From contig CM032228.1 of assembly GCA_019009955.1 (NCBI GenBank), positions 74,757,501 through 74,821,500 of the forward strand: 64,000 nt of DNA, given 5' to 3'. The notes beneath the pieces were generated by a model, which saw nothing but the letters and a program-made list of their open reading frames with translations, was not told the origin of the DNA and searched no databases. Both the position numbers and the translations under genes were made by a program. Source of the stretch: Riptortus pedestris. Its lineage: Eukaryota > Arthropoda > Insecta > Hemiptera > Alydidae. Of this stretch, positions 56,860-64,000 are shown in pieces (within the stretch, counting starts at the first letter, position 1; each line of letters begins with the position of its first letter).

Positions 56860-57290
56860 GTCTAATGTATGTTTGTTGATGTCTACATTATGGTTTTCAG
56901 TAGCCATTCTGGCTTATTAATACGTCATACCGTAATATAAACCTGTCGACTAGTTGCCGTTGACATGATTGATGTTAACTATATTGACAGGAGGTGCAGA
57001 CCGACTGATTATATATCAGTAAATAGGTTAATAAATAGATGAGGAGCGAAGGGGGGAGGGAGGGACTATGGCTGTGGTGGGGGTGATGAGGCGCTAAGAG
57101 GTTTATCTCCGGATTATGGGATAGGATCGATAATCCCAAGATTGCTATGCACCATTCCCTCGGGATGGGACCGGTCGGCTAGGGATTACACGAGCAGTGA
57201 GTGATGTCATCCGATATTAACATTCACACGAGCAAAGCAAATGGATCTAAGATTTATCTGATCCAAAGAGGCTGGTGTAAGTAGGTTTGA
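56860..57290. other. Unassigned sequence
   Basis: 57030-57230 is G-rich with no ORF and no known repeat. Confidence 0.4.
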
Positions 57291-58770
57291 ATAAAAAAAA
57301 AAAAAAGAGATTCGTGCAATTAAGTAGCTTTAAATAATAATATATAGATTGATGTAATTATGTAAGTTTAGATAACAACAAAGAGATTGGTGTAAGTAAG
57401 CAGGTTTGAGCAATAGGCTGTAGGCTTTATCTGCTCGAAAGTGGCTGATGTAAGTAGGTTTAAACGAAAATAAATAGATTCATGTTGTTCATTAGTTTTA
57501 AGGAAAAAGAAAGAGGTTGGCCGTAGTAAAGTAGGTTTAAATAGTAAGAAAGAGTTTAGTGAACTTATGTAGGTTAAAATAATAAGAAAAAGATTTATAG
57601 CTTAATTAGGGTTAAATAAAAATAATGAGATTGGTGTTGCTAATTGGGTTTAAAAAAAAATAATAAGATTGTTATAGCTAATTAGGTTTAAATAAAAATA
57701 AAGATATTGGTGTAGTTAAGTGGGTTAAAAAAAAAGAGATTGGTGTAGTTAAGTGGGTTAAAATAAAAAACAAGAGATTGGAATAGTTAAGTAGGTATAA
57801 ATAAAGAATAAAGAGATTAGTGTTAAATAAAAAAAAATTAGGTTTAAGTGAAAAGAAATAGATTGGTGTAGCTAAATAGGTTAAAATAAAACTAAAGATA
57901 TTGGAGTAGTTAAGTGGGCGAAAATATAAATTAAAAGATAGGTGTAGTTAAGTGGGTTTAAATGAAAATAAAGATATTGGTAGATTTAAGTGGGTTTAAT
58001 TGAAAATATTGATATTGGTAGATTTAAGTAGGTATAAATAAAAATAAAGATATTAGTGTAGTTAAGTGGGTTAAAAAAAAAAGAGGTTGGTGTAGTAAAG
58101 TGGGTTAAAATAAAAAAACAAGAGATTGGTATAGTTAAGTAGGTATAAATAAAAAATAAAGAGATTAGTGTTAAATAAAAAAAAATTAGGTTTAAGTAAA
58201 AATAAATAGATTGGTGTCGCTAAATAGGTTAAAATAAAACTAAAGATTTTGAAGTAGTTAAGTGGGCTAAAATATAAATTAAAAGATAGGTGTAGTTAAG
58301 TGGGTTTAATTAAAAATAAAGATATTGGTAGATTTAAGTAGGTATAAATAAAAATAAAGATATTGGTGTAGTTAAGTGGGTTAAAAAAAAAGAGATTGGT
58401 GTAGTTAAGTGGGTTAAAATAAAAAACAAGGGATTGGTATAGTTAAGTAGGTATAAATAAAAAATAAAGAGATTAGTGTTAAATAAAAAGAAATTAGATT
58501 TAAGTAAAAATAAATAGATTGGTGTAGCTAAATAGGTTAAAATAAAACTAAAGATATTGAAGTAGTTAAGTGTGCTAAAATATAAATTGAAATAAAGGTG
58601 TAGGTAAGTGGGTTTAAATAAAAATAATGATATTGGTAGAGTTAAGTAGGTTTAAATAAAAAGAAAGAGATTATCGTAGTTAAGTAGGTAAAAATAAAAA
58701 TATTGGAATTGTTAACGAGGTTAAGATATTAAGAAAGAGATTGGTGTAGTTAAGTAGGTTAAAAAACGGC
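57290..58770. repeat. Minisatellite array, ~40-bp units with ~300-350-bp higher-order blocks
   Basis: Variants of GATTGGTGTAGTTAAGTGGG followed by A-rich TTAAAATAAAAATAAAG. A multi-unit block (with AATAAAGAGATTAGTGTTAA and AGGTATAAATAAAAA) recurs from about 57735, 58085 and 58390, so the array grew by copying blocks. Units are diverged outside these blocks. Confidence 0.85.
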
Positions 58771-58789
58771 GGCCAGCAATGATATTTAA

Positions 58790-59110
58790 TATTTTTATTA
58801 CCTCTGAAACAGAGAATAGAATATGCTGATGACGTCGTCTATACTGGCTCATCTCTATGTAATGCCAACACCTTAGGAATCAGTCTCTCCACCCCCGCTT
58901 TGAACCTTGAATAATACTTGCTGTGGCTGACAGGGAGAAATACACCCCGAATTTTGGAGCAGACTTCAGCCTACATGCATTATTCGGACTGTGTACAAAG
59001 CCTGTGTGTGATGCTGGTTAGTTAGGGCCATCATATATCTCCCATAGGCCAACAGGTGCTTCAACAGCCCCAGATTTGTGATTCACCATCAGGGCTCGTG
59101 AGTAAATAGA
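58790..59110 (+). pseudogene. LINE RT fragment with YADD box (LINE-E)
   Basis: The frame at about 58810-58910 reads RIEYADDVVYTGSSLCNANT, then LGISLSTPALNLE*. YADDVV is RT motif C. Beyond the stop the next 200 bp has coding-like composition but no clear frame. The fragment starts abruptly at the end of the minisatellite. Confidence 0.55.
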
Positions 59111-59114
59111 TTAA

Positions 59115-59695
59115 AGTTAATCAGTATAGGATATTGAGCGAAAAAAAAGCAAGTATCTATCAAATAATGAAGGTCTCTTGAAAACAATATTTGGTATTTA
59201 ACAACATACACCCTTACTCTTAAGGCCCTATTCTTGCCATTAGAATAATCAATTTAATAATTAAGCCTGATTTTAGTACAGTGTATTTTATTGAGCGAAA
59301 TTAATGTAAGCAGAAATGATCACGTAATTTTCAGAGTCTGTTTGTACAGAAACGAATGAAAAATATCTCGAAAAAGGACGAAAATTAACTCTTCAACAAA
59401 ATATTTCAAGTGGAAATTAGGAACACTTATTCATACTTTCCCAAGCCTAGCCTACTTTTCTCGCTCCTCCATTTATTATATTCTGACAGCATATCAAAAT
59501 ATCTGATGTTGTTCCGCTTAACTTCACTCTTGATCGTGGTATATTTATCTTGATAAAGAATATAGATATTCTCACAACTGGCCTACCACTGCTGCCATTT
59601 TTTGGCTCAATTCTGAAGTATTTGTCAAAATAACAGCTTGCAACATGATATTTCGGTACCAATATATAGCCTAAAGCCATTTTGACATTTCATAT
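59115..59695. other. Unassigned sequence
   Basis: 59160-59210 has a family-H-like AAAACAATATTTGGTATTTA. The minus-strand frame 59447-59680 (77 aa) has no domain. Confidence 0.35.
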
Positions 59696-59699
59696 TATT

Positions 59700-59819
59700 T
59701 TAGCACATTTCCCTTAATGGAAATCAGCTATTGAGATTGTTGCCATGAAACGATTTTCGAAAAATTTCCTCAAATGTCTATTGATGCTACCTGGAAGATG
59801 ACGAAAATGAGGTCTGTTC

Positions 59820-59865
<46 letters not shown>

Positions 59866-60115
59866 CTGATACCGCTTTTGAGATGCCAGTTTTTGTTTAA
59901 TCGTAACCAAACTCCATATTTAAATTTTATAAGTAAAACTAAACATCATGTACTCTAATAGCTGACATTGCGGAGGGGATTTCGAAAATTCGGAATGTCC
60001 TTTCTTGCACTTCAGATGCACTCAGAACAATACAGCAAAACTTATTGCGAACTAGATTGTCTATAAATGTTGTTCTACGCTCTATCATGAATACTAACCG
60101 AGATATTTGATTTTT
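59700..60115 (-). mobile_element. Family H copy 25, right part
   Basis: Starts TTAGCACATTTCCCTTAATG (hairpin, minus orientation), then GATGACGAAAATGAGGTCTG, (TA)n at 59824-59862, and one module up to about 60115, where copy 26 begins. Confidence 0.85.
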
Positions 60116-60117
60116 AT

Positions 60118-60235
60118 TAGCACATTTCCCTCAAGGGAAATCAGCTATTGAGATTGTACTCATAACGTTATTTTCAAAAATTGTCTTCAAACGTTCATCG
60201 ATCCCATCCAGGAGATGACGAAAATGAGGTCCGTT

Positions 60236-60283
<48 letters not shown>

Positions 60284-61110
60284 TTGTCTGTTAACGCTCT
60301 AGCGGTCTCAATTTTTTTAACGTTACAAAATTCTATATTTAAACGTTTTTCGTAAAAATAAAACTTAAGTTTGTAGGTAGGATGAAAAAATGTTGGCTAC
60401 GCTTCCACTATAATAATTTAATAACACGGCAAAGCGCTTTCGATGCTGTGCATCATCGTCAGTGCCCTGTTGACACACACAATAATAGTTACAATTTTCT
60501 ATAAAATATGTTAGGCACATATAACAAAAAACTTATTTTTCTTAGGACTAAAAACATATAAAATGTTATTTTGTAATTTTTAATTAAATTTTGTATATAA
60601 AATGTTAGTCCTAAGAAAAATAAGTTTTTTTATTGTGTGTGTCAGCAGGGCACTGACGATGATGCACAGCATTGAAAGCGCTTTGCCGTGTTATTAAATT
60701 ATTATAGTGGAAGCGTAGCCAACATTTTTTCATCCTACCTACATTAGATGTCACTTCCACCTGCCAGAATGCCAACTCAGAACTTAAGTTCGTTATCGGC
60801 TGAAATTGGTCGTTGGGAAGAGGGGGAAGGGGTAGAAAATATCTCCGTTATTATGCGTCGGATCGAAAAAGTGTATAGGACCAATCTTATTGAAAATTAA
60901 ATGTTCTATAAATGTTGTTATATACATGTTTTCAATACCTTGACTTTTATCCAAAATATATGTGTTTTTTAGTTTTCACCTCCACTCCTACTGATGACAT
61001 ATTAACAGTAGCTGTAATATCCTAAATCACTTTATTTGGTGCTTAAATGCCAAATATTTCTCTCGTTGAACTTTTACTTCGAGAGATACATGCAAATACA
61101 CTATAGATAG
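60118..61110 (-). mobile_element. Family H copy 26, hosting palindrome B1
   Basis: Perfect hairpin GATTTCCCTTGAGGGAAATG-like arms at 60120-60147 (CATTTCCCTCAAGGGAAATC on the plus strand), right block, (TA)n at 60238-60282, module, then the 409-bp insertion (60372-60780). The module resumes and runs to about 61105. The left end is missing. Confidence 0.85.
60372..60780. mobile_element. Palindromic element B1 with target duplication and two hammerhead-like cores
   Basis: Flanked by the direct repeat AACTTAAGTT (60362-60371 and 60781-60790). The inverted arms are each about 140-180 bp. The right arm (plus) has CTGACGA (60653-60659), a T, GATGC-ACA-GCATT (60661-60673) and GAAA (60674-60677). The left arm (minus) has the same with a perfect GATGC/GCATC stem (60462-60438). 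The right end extends 35 bp beyond the palindrome (GATGTCACTTCCACCTGCCA and GAATGCCAACTCAG), so the left copy is end-truncated. No ORF. Confidence 0.8.
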
Positions 61111-61129
61111 AGGCAGTTCCCACTTGTGG

Positions 61130-61793
61130 GTATGACACACTACTAACCTACCAAAGACTGAAATCTAGAAAATACTAATAACATTTATACATGAGTTACG
61201 TATAAATTTATAGAACAACAATTGTAGAACATGAATATTTTAACATGATTTGTTATACGAGAATTTTCGATCAATCCATAATAAAGGATACATTTAAAAT
61301 TTGGAACCCTCCATCTCTCTAACCATTCTTAAAATTCATCATCACACTTCTCAAATTTCATTCATTAACGAATATGAAAATTAGGGTTGAATTAAAGGGT
61401 TTAATATTGAAAATGGCTTAGATCAAATTAACATTTTCGAATCAAGACCGGAAAATCTTAACCGACGCACTATCATACTACGTATTTGAAGGTGTCACAC
61501 AGTAAAAATTCAATGGATATAATATTTGATTATAGTCTATTGTTAATATGAGTAGTAGTGGGGTATTACAGAAGGGTGAGAATCAAAATAAGTTCAAAAA
61601 TCTTGGTTAATATTTAAGATACCGACAAAATGTATGTGACAACATTTATAGACAATCAAAATTTATAATAAGACAGGTTTCATACAATTTTTTGATCCGA
61701 CACATATTAACGGAGATATTTAGCATTTTTAAATTCCCCTCTAGCCCCCCGTCCAATTTCAGCCATTAACGAACTTGATCTTTAGTAATACAT

Positions 61794-61850
<57 letters not shown>

Positions 61851-61976
61851 TACGGCCTCATTTTCATCAACTGGATAGGATCAATGGACTTTTGAAGAAA
61901 TGTTTAGAAAATCACTGTATGATTTCAGTCTCAATAGCTAATTTTCCTTAAGATAAATCCGCTAAAAGTTGTCACT
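61130..61976 (+). mobile_element. Family H copy 27, left-truncated
   Basis: Two modules (GAATTTTCGATCAATCCATA near 61262, TTTTTGATCCGACACATATT near 61690), (TA)n at 61797-61845, then the right block. The hairpin is damaged and ends AAATCCGCTAAAA. Confidence 0.8.
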
Positions 61977-61979
61977 TGG

Positions 61980-62470
61980 TACGTTTTCGTAATTTTTCCC
62001 AATGTCAAATTTATATTTGTAGTCGAATGATCTACGGTTCTAGATTACAGTGTTTGACGAAGATGATTTCTACATTGCTCATTCTCTATTTACCGAATGC
62101 TTTCTTTATAAGATGAATGTAGTTTTTATCATTTAATAATAACAAATATCCTAAAAAAGTTCCTAATTTTGGCTGAAACGTGTAAACTTATATTATGCTC
62201 ATTCAGTCTGTAATTTAAAGTTCCTTCGCCCTCGTGAGCTCATAAGCTTACACCTGCGCTAGAATCAAACACAACAAATATTATACTCAGATCACAGTAA
62301 TGTACAAAATCAATCATCCGCAAAATCAGTGAATGCATGGCTGGATAAATGATGCGTCCTAAAGAGAAGTCCATTTCATTAAACCGTTTATTAGCTGTAT
62401 TCACTGATGCTTGAACTCTGTTTCTGTCATGGTTTCCATTGGAAGCTACTATCATCATACAAACCAATAT
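61980..62470. other. Unassigned sequence
   Basis: The minus-strand frame 62240-62467 (75 aa) has no domain. Confidence 0.4.
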
Positions 62471-62472
62471 AA

Positions 62473-63038
62473 AGTAGATAAAAAGTCCCTCACGCAGGGC
62501 TGAGATAATTAAGCAGATTTCTCAAGTTCCGGTATGTTACAGTACTCATCTCATCTATAATCTCTATTTATAAAGTGCGGTTTTTTGAATACTGAAAGCA
62601 AGAGAGTACGAATAACTTGTCTACTATTTGAGATAAAGTGGTTCATGATTCTAGAGCGTATTGTTTTTATGACAGAAGTAGTAGGTTAATGATGGCTGGA
62701 AACCAATATTCCATATATCTCGATTAATATACAAACTGGAGAATAGATGTACGTATACATCAGCACTTATAGGAATAATACTGTTCAATAATATTGGTTC
62801 TATACAATTCTTCTATTCGACTTATAATATATAACGGAGATATTTCAAATTATCGAAATTCCCCGTCCTGTACCCCCCCCCCCTCTCCCCCACTTATACG
62901 ATTCAGGTAATTAACTATAATTCTATGATCTATAATTTTGCTTAAAACATTTAAATTTTGAGTTTCGTAATTTAAAAGTAATTGCGACGCTGGAGCGCTA
63001 ACTGATTAATATATATATTTTTGAAGGGACCTCAATTT
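62473..63038 (+). mobile_element. Family H copy 28, interrupted by copy 29
   Basis: Left end AAAAAGTCCCTCACGCAGGG, ATTAAGCAGATTTCTC, two modules with a 14-base C-run (62874), and a short TA tract. The right block reaches GACCTCAATTT at 63038 and is then broken. The expected continuation GTCATC appears at 63995-64000 after copy 29. Confidence 0.8.
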
Positions 63039-63990
63039 AGCAGCTGTCCCTTAAGGGAACTCAACTTATGAGGTTGTACAGCCGGCAGTTTCGACATTGT
63101 TCTTCAAATGTCCACCGATCCTACCCAGTTGATGGCGAAAATGAGGTCCGTTCACAACTGTATACATATATATATATATATATATATATTTGTCTGTTAC
63201 CGCTCTAGCGGTCGCAATTTTAGTTTGATCGTTACCAAACTCGATATTTACTCGTTTCATGTAAAAAGAAAGATCAAGTTCGTTAACGGCTAAAATCAGA
63301 CTAGTGGGAGGGGGGGGTTTCTCTAAACCAGGATTTTTGAAAATTCGAAATATCTCCGTTACTATACGTCGGATCGAAAAATTGTACAGTCAATCTTATT
63401 GCAAATTAAATTTACTATAAATATTTTTATATACATTTATTCTCTATATTGAATGTTAACCGAGATATTTGCATTTTTCAGTTTTTAGTCATCAGCAAAC
63501 CGCCACTTCTACTCATGTTCAAACACAATACTCTGCTTCATAATAAATCACATTATTCCAAGTTTAAATACCAAAAATTGTATTAAAGATACCTTTATTA
63601 AACGAGATACATGCAAATATGTCCTGGTGACTCCCCCCCCCCCCGTCTTAAATTACTGGACTAAAAAAAATTGATTGATTAAGATTATTCTGACTCATTA
63701 TTAATTACAGTACTAGATATAGTGAATAGTTCTCAATAAAATTAATATGTTATATTCTAAAATATTTCAGTAATTGTTTTTCTTTCCGGTGTGAGGCGGG
63801 CAGAACCGTTTCTTTACATTTCTAACCTAACGCTTCCTGTCGGCGGGTTATTGAAATTGGATGAAACATTTTTTATATCCGTTTGTATTTATTCACGGTG
63901 TTGTTGTGTTACCAGTGTGTATATTTATCTATTACTAAACTTCACGAAGGAAATCTGCTTAGTTTACGCAGCCCCTTCGTGACGGACTTT
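63039..63990 (-). mobile_element. Family H copy 29, complete, nested in copy 28
   Basis: Right end AGCAGCTGTCCCTTAAGGGA at 63039, right block (GATGGCGAAAATGAGGTCCG), (TA)n, one module with a G-run, and a long-left-subfamily segment (TTTTTCTTTCCGGT near 63777). The left end GGAAATCTGCTTAGTTTACG, then GACGGAC, finishes at about 63987. About 950 bp with both ends, one of the best copies in the window. Confidence 0.85.
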
Positions 63991-64000
63991 TTTTGTCATC

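Overview
This is invertebrate nuclear DNA, AT-rich and packed with transposable elements. I found no intact host protein-coding gene, rRNA or tRNA gene. The organism is probably an arthropod: an R1/Jockey-like LINE carries a zinc-knuckle gag ORF, one locus has a TATA/Inr/MTE/DPE-like core promoter, and mariner remnants are present. That placement is inference, and other invertebrates with long (TA)n tracts are not excluded.

The dominant component is one interspersed repeat family, called family H here, with at least 29 full or partial copies on both strands. Its left end reads AAAAAGTCCGTCACGCAGGGG and, after about 20 bp, TAAGCAGATTTCCCACGTG. The body holds one or two diverged modules of about 400 bp and usually a (TA)n tract. 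The right end is a conserved block, then the hairpin GATTTCCCTTAAGGGAAATC and TGCTAA. This layout (sub-terminal inverted repeat, central microsatellite, 3' hairpin, insertion at A/T-rich sites without a clear long target duplication) resembles non-autonomous Helentron elements (HINE/DINE type). That assignment is inference.

Layout: 0-3 kb has palindromic and modular repeats, including a palindrome with hammerhead-like core boxes. 3.5-4.1 kb has family H and a mariner transposase fragment. 4.6-5.6 kb is a 39-bp minisatellite. 6-16 kb has family H copies, a SINE and a LINE 3' end. 16.7-17.6 kb is an 87-bp satellite with a 261-bp higher-order period. 18-24.2 kb has a SINE, three family H copies and another palindrome. 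25.1-29.6 kb is a nearly full-length but dead R1/Jockey-type LINE on the minus strand. 30.5-30.9 kb is a (CT)n tract. 31-35.7 kb is a triple nest: LINE, family H, Tc1/mariner. 36.9-44.8 kb has SINE, family H and LTR-like fragments. 44.8-48.6 kb has a LINE 3' end and a head-to-head pair of Penelope-like elements. 49-52 kb has family H and two LINE 3' ends. 54.5 kb has an hsp70-like promoter architecture on the minus strand. 55-57 kb is a family H copy interrupted by a SINE and a palindromic element. 57.3-58.8 kb is a minisatellite, and 58.8-64 kb has a LINE RT fragment and a cluster of nested family H copies.

The loci most worth follow-up are family H with its nested insertions, the palindromic elements with hammerhead-like boxes (CTGANGA, short stem, GAAA) and their apparent link to Penelope-like elements, and the heat-shock-like promoter with no recognisable gene behind it.
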